A DNA stretch of 64,000 bases, taken from assembly GCA_029531795.1 (NCBI GenBank), contig JAPEIS010000018.1, positions 124,001-188,000 of the forward strand, in the 5' to 3' direction. How positions within the stretch are numbered: position 1 is the first letter of the stretch; every line of letters begins with the position of its first letter. The notes below the pieces were generated by a model. The model was not told where the DNA came from and ran no database searches. It was given only the letters and a program-made list of their open reading frames with translations. Below, in pieces: positions 1 through 12,416 of this stretch. Source of the stretch: Sclerotinia nivalis. Taxonomy: Eukaryota; Ascomycota; Leotiomycetes; Helotiales; Sclerotiniaceae. A program made the translations under genes and the position numbers.

Positions 1-3000
1 GATCTCCATGTTTCACTTGAAACTCTTAGATTTGTGGTATCTGACGAATGGTAATGAGGAATGCTAACTCCACATACTCATTTTCTCATTTTCATGAGTT
101 GATAAAAGATGGCGCTTCATGTACTTCGTAATTTCCAAAATACGATCGTGAAATTACATCACGTGCATCCCACGATCCCACTAAGAAGCCATCCCGGAAA
201 TTCAATATCCATTCCCGGCCGCCGGGAATGCTTGCTTACTTGCTTACCTTACTTTCACATACACATACATGGTTGTTTGAGGCTTAGTCCATCAAGTGAC
301 GGGTTTATAAATCTTGCTTCAATGCCCGTGCTTTGGCTTTTGGATATCCTATCCGCCTTCGCAAGTTCCGTCGTTTTTGGGCACTAATTTCTTACATGCA
401 GGCTGTTGCAGGCTGTTGCAGGCTTCGTAGGCGAGGCGGCTTTTGCGAGCAAGCTGTATTTTATGTGTTAGCTACCAAATTGCATTTAGGCAACCAGATA
501 AAAAATTAACTGGTATTTTAGTGATAACAATGGGATTGATGGTATGTCATATAGCATGACAGGACAGGAGAAACGGATAGGAATTAACAACGAAGAGGAT
601 GGCGAGAAACGTGCTGTAGCCTGTGTGATCAGAAAATCTTAAAAAAAGGTTATATTGCCAAGGATCAGTGCTCAAGTCAAGGGCTTTGCCATTCTTCGCG
701 CCAAATGACACACTGCACACCGTCGGCTCAATATATCCCCAAAGCGATCATCTCATTCGTGTAGCATCAACCTATAGGAAGAGTGTTTCCACATTGAGTT
801 GGTGCTACCTCGGTTCGATCTCCACTGTTCACAAGATGAAACATACGCTGGATGGTAAAGAAGGGACATAACCCACCAAGCAGTGGCAAGCACCGTCTAG
901 CAGACGCAAGTCGATCATCCATGTTCTCCGGTGGCACGATTTTATGTTGCCACTAGATAAGTCTGAATATCTAATGATACCTTTCCAATCCAAATGTCTT
1001 GCATTCTCTTTCCTGTTTCCTACTTCATCGCCGACCTTTAAAGATTATTTATAGGATGGAGATGAGATGGAAATTGGAGGAATGTTCGAAATAAATGATG
1101 AGGGTATCATGGATGTTAGTACTAAATTGTATGGGACGGAACTTACGCTATTGTAATGGTCCTGTTGTACAATAAGAAAATCTCCTCAGAGCATCCTTGG
1201 CGGCTAAAAGGCTGCAACGTACGTCCGGTTACAACAAAACAATGCGGCACCGGTCGCTTGAAGCCTTGAATATATGCACCTGCAATAACCGGGGAAGCGC
1301 AGCTAGGGGAATCACGAGGACACGCCCTTCCACGAGAGAAGATAAAGAAATTTCAGCCATCCCTAGCTCTGTAAAGGGTGATGTAAGATGTGGGCGAAAA
1401 TATGCAAGAAGGCTCCGTAGAAGACACATACGCCGCCACGTTGGTTGTTTAGATATCCTCCTTTCGTATAGAAGTGATCCGAATGTACGATTGTTTGCCT
1501 TGCCATACCTTGCTTTCCCTTGGTCGGATCGGAGAGATGATGCTGCTGGCTAGATGTAACAGATGTAACAGCTCAATTCCGAACGTTGGTTTCGCTCGGG
1601 TGTATAGCGGTGAACCCTGGTTTGAGGTACTATACAGACGGGTATCATCCAAATTATTTGAATCATGGAAAGGCGTACAAATTGACAATCTTGCCGAATT
1701 CGCGTCTAAAACCTTTTTGATTGTGTTTTGGTGTACAGTGATATTTAGATTCATGCGGATGAAAGTAATATTCGTTAGTCAAATACGAAGCAATAATTGA
1801 CAATGATGTGTTCGTTCCCAATTTGGTCAAGTTTACTCCATATTGAGTGAAAACCTTGGGAACCCAACGATGACAGGTTACAGTAGTGTGTGATCGGTAT
1901 CTACCGGCAGTGATAAGGCTTTCTTCGATTGTTTGGGTACGAGCCATTATCTATTTCCCTAAATTAGAGTCGAAAAGAAAGTCATGGAGCCAGCTGCCAG
2001 AATTTCCTCTGTAGAATAAAATATCTGACAGTGCATTGGCCGCAACTTGCCGCGACCTCTTTCAAGAAAAAAGCCATGGTACAAAGCACGACATGACATG
2101 ATTATTGATATCAACTTTAGTGTGGCCATTTTTCGAGGCCTTATCTAGCGCTTCAATCAAATGAAAGTTGCTTCGTATAGACGCAAGCTCGGCAAGGTAA
2201 CCTAATAAATCCCTTGTTAACGCTGCAAGCGGGTCAAACTCTGTCTGACCTCTTCATTGGTCTTTGACTTTCGATCCAATCTCATTGTAGACTCCAGACT
2301 CTTTTTAAAGTTCCGTGCCTCTTGTGCCACTGAACAAGTACCAAACTTGTCGTGACATCCTTTTAAATGATACTTGAATGATTCATTTCACTTCCACTTC
2401 CCACTTCCCACTTCCCACTTAATATACTGTAAATAATGTACCTATGTTTTTCCAATGAAAGACGATGTAGAACGAATTTGATGAACGGCTTCAACTTCCA
2501 TTGCGAAAAGAGTCGAGTTCAGTTAATCCTTGAACGGACCTTGATGATCCTGACAATTTATTCCTGTATGATCATCCATGTCAGTGATCCCTTCGGACCT
2601 TTGTTTCATACAGACGCAGTTGGTTGACATACTACGAGCAAAAAAACTCAGGGGGAAAGAGGGGAATTATGCCCGTAACTTCGTAAGAGTGGGAAGCAAG
2701 TCATCAAAACGAGCCGACGGTTTATCTCATTTAGTATTTTTTCTCCCTTTCGTGCAATCCATCCGGATCATCCCACCTCGATTCAACCCCGTTTTTTTTT
2801 ATATTGTTGCGCCAAAAGATGATTTTTATGCGCGTTCCCGGCTGAGTGATGACTTTTGGGACTTTAGCAACCGGGTTTAAAAGGCGGCAGAGTACTTCCA
2901 GCTAAACAAGTTGAGTGGGAAACAATGTGATTGGGTTCCTTTTTGGCTTGGGTCTTTTTTGGGGTCAATGTAAAATTCCATAATCAAGTACCGTAGTTTT

Positions 3001-4005
3001 TCTATTAGGCTGATTCTTGGGCCGGCCGACCATCAAGGCCATTAAAAGTCTCATGTTGCCCAACGCGCCAAAAGAATAACTGGATGTACTGGATGTACTG
3101 GATGTAAATCAGAAGTTACCAGCGGAAAGAAAGGGAAGAAATTGTGTCGTTCCGTTACAGATTGAAACGTAACGTGACGCGAGTGTATCATAACACAGCC
3201 TCGATGATTTGTTCCTCTTGGGTATCTTGGGTCTCTTGGATAATATACCTAATTGATGGATGGAGAGCTGATGGATGGGGTTGATTGATTGATGATTGAT
3301 GATTGATGATTGAGTGGTTTTTGTTATTTGCGATTGATTGGGTTTAAAGTAGCTAGGGTTAATGAATCTTAACTCTGTTAGGAAAAGGATGAAAAGTATA
3401 TTTTGATATTTTGCTTTAATGTGTTGCCGACATGGGCTTGTTGCACATGGAAATTAATATAGCCTTGCCTAATCGAGATAGACGCCGAAGTAGATTTATT
3501 GAGACGCAGCCAATAGGAAGTACAGGACAAGGGTTTTTATCGTCGCGCAAAAGCGAGCAGCCGCTCAGCTCACTCCGATACAAGCAACCTTGGAAGGGCT
3601 CAATGTGGTACTAGGTAGGTGGTTATGTATCGTCATATTTATGAATTTTATGATTTTAATCATTGAGCCTAGCTATGTCCGATATCGAGGAATTTTTGGC
3701 TCCTGATCTGGAATATCTAATTGAAGAGTGCAGTACTAGGTAACCCGACATCGTCATTGGATCAATGGAGGGGAAGAGCGTTTCATTTTTCCGATAACCA
3801 ACCCCAACTATCTCACAACGTGCCAGCGGATATTAGTCCTTAGATCATTCGTTGACAAGGCTAATATATGTAAGCTTCCCAGTCGGTGGATTCGGGAACA
3901 TCTCTCATTCATTCAGTGGGATTTATTGGATACTATTGACAATAACAACTGCCTACCTACTACTTACCCCCCAACCAGGAACTTCCCTAACTTACGTGTA
4001 GGTTG
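1..4005. other. Intergenic, no supportable gene
   Basis: I see no gene here. Open frames are at most about 120 codons, overlap each other on both strands and resemble nothing I know. The stretch holds simple local repeats, for example a run of gattgatgatt units near 3286-3313 and three ggatgtact copies near 3081-3108. A neighbouring gene may lie left of the window. Confidence 0.6.
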
Positions 4006-4061
4006 TAAGTGGTAAGTGGTAAGTGGTAAGTGGTAAGTGGTAAGTGGTAGGATGTAGGATG
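4006..4061. repeat. Heptamer microsatellite (TAAGTGG)6 plus (TAGGATG)2
   Basis: Six perfect tandem copies of TAAGTGG run from 4006 to 4047. Two copies of the related heptamer TAGGATG follow directly. It is intergenic. Confidence 0.9.
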
Positions 4062-4699
4062 TACCTAGATGCTTGATGTGATGTATGTTCTAGTAAATTG
4101 TGACCCAAATGATTGAATGAGCTGGGAGAATATTGGAAACAATATGAAATTGTAACCTTAGGTAAGAACTGTAAACACCATGTTTCGATGTAATCAGATG
4201 AATCATCCCGCATAAAAAGAAGGTGCTGACGCCGAACAGTGACAATGTAATGGAATCAGTGGAAACAAAGGGACATTTTGTTAATGGCAACGAATGAGCC
4301 TCGCAGTCATAAATATATAAAACCTCCAATAAAATTACAGCTACGGTCTTTTCCCTTTTTATTGTTTCTTGAGAATTTGAGTCAATACTTGCTTGGGTCA
4401 CGAAGTATTTATAAATTAAATCGATGTATATCTTCAATCATTTTATCACTAAATTTATTAGGAATATTGAAGTATATATATATATTTTTAAATCAATCAA
4501 ATTCAACTAAGGTTACCTACTAGATGAAGACCTTTTTTGAGTCTTCCTTCTATGTCTACATCCATCCGCATTTACATAACATATCAGAAATATACTCACA
4601 TCTTTGGAAGAGGCTTCACTCCAAATACTCTCTACACTGTTCTTACCTTTACGTTACATATTAGAGAATATACTCACCTGGTATACCTTTGAAACTCTT

Positions 4700-6444
4700 G
4701 ACTCCAAATAATATACCCTTCTATAAATTAGTATTTCACTCTACTCTACTCCCTCTCCCCGCTTTCCTCTCCTCTCCCCTCTTCCTCTTCCTCTTCCTCT
4801 TCCTCTTCCTCTTCTTCTTCTTCTTCTTCTTTCTCTCCCTCTCCGCCTCCCTCGATCACCTCCACCTTTTCATCTCATCTTCTTTCACTCATTAACATGA
4901 TTCCCATTCTCGCATTTCACATTCAATCCACCATTCATGCACCCAAGCTGAATCACCCAACCGCCGAGGATTTTCATCTTACCGAGCTAAACGCGGAACA
5001 TGGTAAAAAAAGAGGCACTAAAAGCCATTAAAAGTCACTAAAACAACCCATGACGATTTGTAGTACAGAACAGACGCTGGTCAATATATTCCCACATACC
5101 CCAACAGCCATAATTTTCTTAATTCTTTGCGTCCCTTCGTTACCATCCTGCTGGGTCAAAGAAATCAAAGAAATCAAAGAAATCCAAAAAAAACTACTGA
5201 GAAGACGAAAAAGACGAAACGACTTTCAAGATTTTCTCAATAAAAACAGCCGCCATTCAATATATTTTATCTATTCCTGATTCAACTTTTTCCTATTTAA
5301 GGAACTTGACGTTTTATTGATGACATACATTCATACATATCAGTCAATCAGTCAATCAATCAGTCAATCAATCAGTCAATCAATCAATCATACTATACGA
5401 ACAATCATCAATTTCGATAGTGAAAGGACAACAAGACGAAGAACGCGGAATCTTTAATTTACAAAAAATACACATCCATCCATCTTTGCCGACAAACATC
5501 CATTTCTCTACCGCCGTTTTGTACTACCTTCAAAATTCTCAAGGAACACGATCCGTGAGGCAAAGTCATCCATCATCAATCATCATCATAATCATTGGTG
5601 ATTCGGCTGGACCAATCTATCATTCACTCAAAACCATATCTCATCAAGAAAGGAAGAAAGAAAGAAAGAAAGAAACTCCATCTCAAATACACGTGAACGA
5701 AGTGTAGTTTCATTCTTTTACTGCATTTCTCTAAGAAAGAAAAAGTATCAAGTATCACTTCAATCATTTGCACCAATTGATTGACTTGAACTCGACCTCG
5801 GGCGACAATCTTGTCAAGAGAAGAACACATCCTTTTAATCAACAATAATTGAGTATCATCATTTATTTGATCTTTCAAACCTTGAGAGAAGATCAAAATC
5901 CTATTTATACTCATTGCGGTCGATATCATTTACTGGGTACCGGACACGAAGTGAGTTAATTCGACAACACGGTGGAGGATTTTGAAATATTCTTCACAAT
6001 CATCAGTCCAAGATTTTGTGGTGTCTTGTCTTTACAAATCATCTGGTCTCCACATTTCTCAACGGATCTCAGCTCAGCAAAGGGAAACGTCGATAAGGTC
6101 ACGAGTTTATTCTTACTGAGAAGTTTTCGCACCAACAGGTCACTCGTCGACGATTCCAAACCTTAAATTTGAAGTTTACATTACTCAAAAGGAAAGGAGT
6201 ATTAACGAATGGAAGGGTAACTCGATAAACTCGACCTTTGGAGATATTTTCTATTGGGACTGGAAAGCGCGCGTCTGCTATTTTAGGAAGGAACGTGATC
6301 TTTACTCGGATTCCATTTAAGCCCATCATATTGGAACACTTCATTTATCAAATACTTTTTAATACCGTACGTTTAACCGCCGAAAAGAGATTTTCTCCTT
6401 TGTCTCTAAAATTTCCACTGTCGCAATAGGGTAAATCAACTTGT
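4700..6444 (+). promoter_or_regulatory. Long pyrimidine-rich promoter/leader of the fusion regulator
   Basis: This stretch lies directly upstream of the Zn2Cys6/acetyltransferase gene. It contains a strong TC-rich tract (about 4741-4860, with repeated TCTTCC then TTC units), a run of GTCAATCA-type octamers (about 5341-5390) and a short GAAA run near 5655-5672. Pyrimidine tracts of this kind commonly sit at fungal core promoters. I infer a long 5' leader, possibly spliced, but no transcription start can be fixed from sequence. Several small upstream open frames are present and none is convincing. Confidence 0.4.
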
Positions 6445-8753
6445 ATGAAGGCGCCTAACACCATGACTACAGAACAAAGTCTCCTTGGACCTCAGGCGCT
6501 TGCCGATTTAGCTCGAGAAATTTTGGTGGTCAACTCAAGCAGTGAAGGAGGAATAGAAAACACTCAAAATATCGTTGAAATGGCGAGTCCAGGAGGTGCA
6601 GATAAACAAGTCGAATCACCAACTGCTAGATTTACAGCAGTGAATGGGAGGAATCGAACTGAAATTCCGCTTTCGACCAATGGCAATGGTAATGGGAACA
6701 GTAATGTTGTGAGTGGGAGTGGTGTTGCAAGGAGGGGTTCCGATGATCGATCAAATGGACAACCTCGAATCTCACCTCCTGGTCACGAGAGATTGACCAT
6801 CACAACTACACAGGAGCAAGATTGGCCTTCTTCCACGAATGGAGAGCGTACTAATTTACCCGATCGCCAAATGAATAATAGCCAAAACTCAAATCATTAT
6901 TCAGATGAAAATTCCCACAAACGTAAAAGATCGGGTTCGATGGATCAAGGCTCATCATCAGCAAATTCATACCACAGTCATGCTCTACCAAATTCGACAA
7001 AAGCAACACCAACTACGGCGACCACCGAATCTGATGGTAACAGAGATGAAGCAAGTGCTCGAGCAAAATCTCAATCTCAGGTAGACTCTAGAGATACCTA
7101 TAGTTCCGATACACAGTATAGGCAATTCATGTCAGCAAATGATTCAGCTCGGGAAGCGGCTCCGAATGACTTGTGGCATTCCCGACATTATGTTCAACAT
7201 TCTCAAGTTAATTCCGATGAGCATCTTGGTGAGGTACTACAAAGAGCGTCTCAAAGTTTAGATGCGCAGCAACATGAGTACGATCGTCGTACACTTTCTG
7301 GTGATGATAACAGATATGCTGATCCTCAATCTGCATACGGTCAAGAGAGGCGGGAATTGTCTCCACAATCAGATCTCAAGAAGCGGAAAAGAAATTTCAG
7401 TAATCGGACTAAGACGGGTTGTATGACATGCAGAAGAAGAAAGAAGAAATGCGATGAATCTAGGCCAGAGTGTAAATTATTTGAAAAAGATTTTCTTAAC
7501 TTTTACTGACATTAGATATAGGTAACAACTGTCTCCGTGGTGGGTTTGTCTGTTCAGGATATCAACAACGAGGTCAATACCCAAAGGTCGAAATGAAACA
7601 AACTCCAGTTCCATTACAATCCAAGACGGAATACGAAAGCCCTTCTTCATATACACAGCCATCACCATATGGAAACCAACCTGGAATTCCGACTCGAAGG
7701 GAACCGTTACCTGGATATCGTGGTCAGAACTTACGTGTAGATCCTCACAGCAGATCTATGACGGATGGAGACGATCAAGCAAGTGCGACGACCTTACCTA
7801 GTGCTTCAATCACAAGTCCAGAGAATAATAGAATATCCGCATCAAGCTATGGAATTCAACAAACTCCAACTCCTGTGAGCGCAAATAGTGCTCATCCTGA
7901 TCGTTATAAGAATGAGTATTCACGCGTTGGCCCTCTTCACGATCTTTCCAGACAAGAGCCGAGAACAGAGTCAGATACTGGCACACCACATTCTGCTCGT
8001 GAACCTAGTTCTGCTCTTCCGAATCTATTAAATCACCAAATTCACCCCGATAGTCCTCATAGCAGCGCCCAAGTTGCAGCTCAATTAGCACTTTCCCACC
8101 CTGCAAGTCGACCACGAACTCAAAAAGAAGAAATGTTAGCTGGTCGTCATTACTTTCCATTTGACAAAGAACTAGTTCTCGAGCGTGAACGCTGTAATAC
8201 AGCTTGCTGGCGTTTTAACAATAGCACCAATCCTAATAATGGTGTGTCACCGGAAGAACGAGCTCGTCAATTTCGAGATATTCTTCAACCACGCGATCAC
8301 GTCATTTCTCCTACTCAGGCTTCACCTGCCACTCCTGTTGGCAAAGTTGGTGATAATGTGGTCGTTGAAGCCCCATTTACTTGTGATTATGGATATAATA
8401 TTAGTATTGGACAAGATGTGGCGATTGGGAAGAACTGTACGATTCTCGATACTTGCGAGGTTAAAATTGGTGATCGTTGCAATATCGGACCGAATGTTAG
8501 TATCTATACCGCAACATTACACACAGATCCCAAAAGAAGACTTGGATCCCGAGGACCAAATTTGGGAAGAAAAATTATTATTCAGGAAGATTGTTGGATT
8601 GGTGGTGGTGTAACAATCTTGCCTGGGAGAACTATTGGAAAAGGCAGTACAGTTGGAGCAGGATCTATCGTTACAAGAGATGTTCCACCTTATACGGTAG
8701 CTTGTGGAAATCCGGCAAGAGTCATTCGTGGTCTTTACCCACCACATGAGTGA
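6445..8753 (+). CDS. Zn2Cys6 transcription factor fused to a maltose/galactoside-type O-acetyltransferase
   Basis: Two exons, 6445-7471 and 7522-8753, give 752 residues. The 50-bp intron (GTAAAT...ATAG, branch-like TACTGAC) interrupts the zinc cluster, and splicing completes it: Cys326, 329, 336, 343, 346 and 353 fit C-x2-C-x6-C-x6-C-x2-C-x6-C exactly, with basic RRRKKK between the second and third cysteines. Residues 1-315 are polar, Ser/Asn/Gln-rich and probably disordered, as are 360-540. From about 544 a Mac domain (KEEMLAGRHYFPF) leads into left-handed beta-helix hexapeptide repeats (about 620-745), ending GNPARVIRGL as in LacA/NodL enzymes. His676, in YTATLH, sits where the family's catalytic histidine lies. 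Known family activity is acetyl-CoA-dependent O-acetylation of sugars; the substrate here is unknown. The protein is probably nuclear because of the zinc cluster. The fusion is seen directly in one splice-consistent frame. Confidence 0.88.
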
Positions 8754-10883
8754 ATGAGCTAGTGGAAACCTCTTCAGTTTCATCATGGACGATGACCTAA
8801 TGGATTATCTTTCTCTGTTTCTTTTAATAATTTTTTTTTTCCATTCGACTATACCTAGGAATATTTTCGGGAGTCTTCTTTTTGCACCATTGTATAAGGG
8901 GTTAGATGAGAGACGGAGATTTGTTTTGAATGCTCTGGTAGCTTGGTTCAGCTTATGGCGCGAGGAGTAGCTGGATGGGGATTCGGAGTACTATTATTAT
9001 AACCTTTTCAACTTTTTTATTTGCTTGCGTTGTTCATTATGATAACATGTAGGATGATTGGATGAGGATGAATGGGAGTCTGCAGATGCAGGATATTTGA
9101 ATGCATGGGTGAGTTGGAACAGTGGTTAGAAGATGCTTGTTGGGATGGTGGATGGTGGGATGGTGAAATGGAAAAGTATATCATATAATCTTATCTTATC
9201 ACATTACAGTATTAAATTTTCGCTATTGATGGACGGTGAATGCATTCCTTAGGTACTTACTTGTGTTTTTATAGGTAGGTAGGTAGAATTACCCTTTATC
9301 AACTACTTTCTCTTCTTCTTCTTTTTCCCTTAAAATCTAATTCCTACTGCTCAATTCTAGTACGAACCTAGACAGCTAAGTTCTTAGGTTAAACGATGTC
9401 AACCAAAACCTTTCATTGCATTGCATACCTACCTATCCGGATATTCAAAACATCGAAATTTAGCCAGTAGATACCTAGTAGTTCGCAGGTCTTGCATTGA
9501 CTAAAGCTAACGGACTACAATATCATAGGGAATCTGAAATTACCTTTTTCAATCCTCAACGGGTTTTTTTTGTATGGTTTTCAATGCATGATTTAACTCG
9601 AAAATCGAGCCCTGTTTTCCTCTTCTCTCTTCTCCAATAGAGTTGAACAAAGTTGAACAATAGGGATATCAAAACACAAGTCCACTTTTGACGCAATACA
9701 GATTGTAGTCTTCAGGTGAATTTTTGGAGTGTGCAATAATTGCATGGCTGTCATTTTCACTTCACAGTTGGATTTGTTGCCGACTTCATATACTCGCCCC
9801 TTTGCCTTGCAGGGTTTTCTGTGCAAAATCGATATATTTCTATTCCGCGTATATATAATGAAATGCAAGCAAGGCTCACCTTGATTAGATCCAAACTACA
9901 CATACAAATTCGAGTATAGTGCAAATTTTGGATTTATAATGGGTTATAGATGTCGAGCGGGGACGTGTTTAAGGGGTGGTGACTTGGAAAGTTTAGGTCT
10001 AATTTTGAGGATTGGGGACAGTTGTGGGCGATTTTAATTTCAGACTTGGTGTACTGCTTTTATAAGTGCATGACAACTTCTCCACTTCGTTGTGAGGGAA
10101 ATGCGGATCGATTTGAAATTGGGAAGGCTTGCAGAATGTGGAGGTACGGTTAGGAAATGCATTATCCTGCATTTAAGTCCAATCGCAGCTTTATTCTAGC
10201 TCTGACTCGGATTTAGATACAACAGACTCTTTACGGTGTTATCCCGTGATTTGACTCCAAAAACATCATACTTAGCATATTCCAAAGATGATGTCCCGGC
10301 AGTACACTAAAGTAAACTAATCACTAGTGTTTCCTCGCTTAAACATATGTTGAATACTCAAGAAAATAGGGGGATTATATATTACTCAGCTAAAACAGGC
10401 TCTATCGTGAAAATACTAGTGGTTCAGAAAAAGTATAAGTATGATTCGACGTTATATTTTGCCATTAATAATATTATTAATTTACGGGATATATTTCCTA
10501 GAAATATTCTTATTGTTGGGCTTTTTTTTATGTTGTCATTGTTTATTTTTCATTGTTCTTTTTCTACAGTTATATCAGACTCGTCTCATCACCAGCTCAT
10601 GTTTAGAAATTTCATATCAGACGTAATTTAATCCTCACTGTTGCCTCCTGAATTTCCTTCGTCTTGTCATCACACCTCTCACTCGCAGCCAGTCACCTGT
10701 ACCGATATGAGTATTCTATCGAAAATGTCATAGTGGAGACAACTAGTTCAACTTTAGTAGTAAAAGAGTGTATATAGATTAAAGACTACTAGCTAAAGAT
10801 TTATTTTTAATAGCTTATAGGACTAGTAGCGTTAGTGTAAGTGGTCATGTGACCATTGTAATAGAAAATGCTACAATACCTAC
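8754..10883. other. Intergenic, AT-rich, no supportable gene
   Basis: This is the 3' flank of the fusion regulator. It holds a GGTA-type run (about 9271-9290) and a T-rich stretch after the stop codon. An AT-rich open frame (10347-10631) resembles no known protein and I do not annotate it. Confidence 0.55.
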
Positions 10884-10899
10884 CACTATCCCATCGATC
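10884..10899. repeat. 16-bp direct repeat, left copy (candidate target-site duplication)
   Basis: The sequence CACTATCCCATCGATC is identical to 12401-12416. LINE-derived coding sequence starts within about 50 bp to its right. This fits a target-site duplication made by insertion of a 5'-truncated LINE. Confidence 0.6.
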
Positions 10900-12400
10900 C
10901 CCTTCCAAAAGCCGAACATATTAATCCAATTGCACTTCCCCCTTGGAGGAATAAAGAACTGCGTATCACTACGGAAACCAGGATCAATGGTCCTCTCGGT
11001 CGTTCGAAAGAACAAGCAGCTAAGGACTTCGAAAGGTTTATATCTACGATTCCAAAAAGTGATCTGCAAGTCTTCTCCGATGGTTCGAAAAGCGAAGCTC
11101 TGGACGGTGCTACAGGAGGTGGATCAGTGACTTATCAATACAATCTGCAAGTGGATCGACAGGTTTTCTCACTAGGCTGTAATGCTGAAGTCTTCGATAC
11201 CGAAGCAGCTGCAGCTCTGAAAGATGCTCAGACAGCGATTCAACTACCCTCAACTAGATTTGCTACAAACCTTTGGATTTTATTGGATAATCTGGAGGTT
11301 GCTATACGTTTAGACTCTCATTCGACTGAATCCTCTCAATCGGTATTTGAAGAATTCTGCAAGTTAGCTACAGCTTGGCCCCTCAGATCTCGCTTGCCAC
11401 ATACCCGCCCTGGTTCAATTCGAATCCGATGGGTTCCTGGGCACTTAGATATCTCCGGAAACGAAGCAGCGGACAAAGCAGCTAAAGAAGGAGCAGTATT
11501 TTCATCCCCATCTGATTCTATTTGCACTTTCGCCTCCTTGAAAAGGATTACTAAATCGAATGCTAAATTAGCAAGATTAAGGTTATAAACAATCATAGCA
11601 CTATTAAGCTATAATGATCTTTTTATAACTTATAGCAATCAATCGATCATATTTTCTTTTGAACGAACAATATTAGGATACATCCTGGCAATTAGATCTC
11701 AATACAGCGATTTCGCAGCATATTACGATCGATTCAATCACGAAGATGTTTATATGCTATATTTATATGGGAAAAGAAAATCCCCTTTTCATTTTTATTT
11801 TTGTAAAATTGGAAACGTTCAAAAGACCCTTTCGAAATTGCTGCCATCTGAAGCTATCCTCTATCTTTTGGGAAGCATGGAAGGAGCAGTGAAACTAGCA
11901 GTTTGGTTCAAATCCACAAGATTCTATCAGGATATATGTCCTCGATTCCCTGTGCAATTTATAGATTGAAGGATTGCTTTGGTTTTTTTATTTTTTTATT
12001 TTTATTTTTATTTTTGGGTTTTCTTTGTATAAGGCTTTGGGTTTTGGTTCAGAAAGATTGAACTTGCATAAGCTTTAAAAAAAAAAAAAAAACTTTATAT
12101 TAACAAAACATACTAAAAAGCTCGATTGCGATGACGAAGGAGAGGAGATCAGGAATCGAGGGATCTAACTGTATTGTAGAGGACAGTTGAAATATTTATT
12201 TAAGGGATTAATTCAATACGCAACGGCAATTATATAAATCCTGCTGAAGTATTTAGTATATATATAATACTAGTAAACTTAGATTAGCTAGTTAGAAATC
12301 CAGGGGCCTTCCTCCTTTGGCGTCCTTTGTCCCAATTGGGAATTTGAGGCCTGTGTTTTGCACAGAGCCTCGGACGAAAAATATCACACACACACACACA
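10900..12400 (+). mobile_element. 5'-truncated, decayed Tad-type LINE (RNase H and zinc-knuckle end)
   Basis: From about 10941 one frame reads PPWRNKELRITTETR and runs through an RNase H domain: DGS at the first catalytic site (about 11077), then NAEVFDTEAAAAL, then a C-terminal RWVPGHLDISGNEAADKAAK, stopping at 11586-11588. A second frame (11754-11969) continues the usual Tad-type tail, with KSPFHFYFCK for the zinc knuckle and FYQDICPRF near the end. Reverse transcriptase and ORF1 are absent, so the copy is 5'-truncated. An internal A16 (12077-12092) and a (CA)n run (12385-12402) precede the right-hand direct repeat. Stops and frame breaks show it is dead. Knuckle cysteines replaced by TAT (Tyr) match RIP-like TG-to-TA change. 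Confidence 0.8.
11127..11588 (+). pseudogene. LINE RNase H domain relic
   Basis: This is the longest surviving coding piece of the LINE. The true domain begins upstream of the first in-frame ATG: codons before 11127 read DLQVFSDGSKSEALDGATGG, which carries the first acidic residue of RNase H. Later motifs are EVFDTEAAA (glutamate site), LDNLEVA (second aspartate site) and WVPGHLDISGNEAADKAAK (histidine and last aspartate). The catalytic residues look intact, so this part decayed little or was not mutated at those sites. It is not an independent gene. Confidence 0.8.
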
Positions 12401-12416
12401 CACTATCCCATCGATC
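12401..12416. repeat. 16-bp direct repeat, right copy (candidate target-site duplication)
   Basis: It is an exact copy of 10884-10899 and lies directly after the (CA)n tail at 12385-12402. Together the two copies bracket the LINE relic. Confidence 0.6.

Noticed and set aside
5341..5390. Regular GTCAATCA-type repeat, considered as a CRISPR-like array
   Set aside because: Units are contiguous octamers with no spacers; it is a microsatellite in fungal DNA.
10347..10631. AT-rich 94-codon frame left of the LINE
   Set aside because: It lies outside the direct repeats, has no likeness to LINE proteins and overlaps another frame of similar quality.
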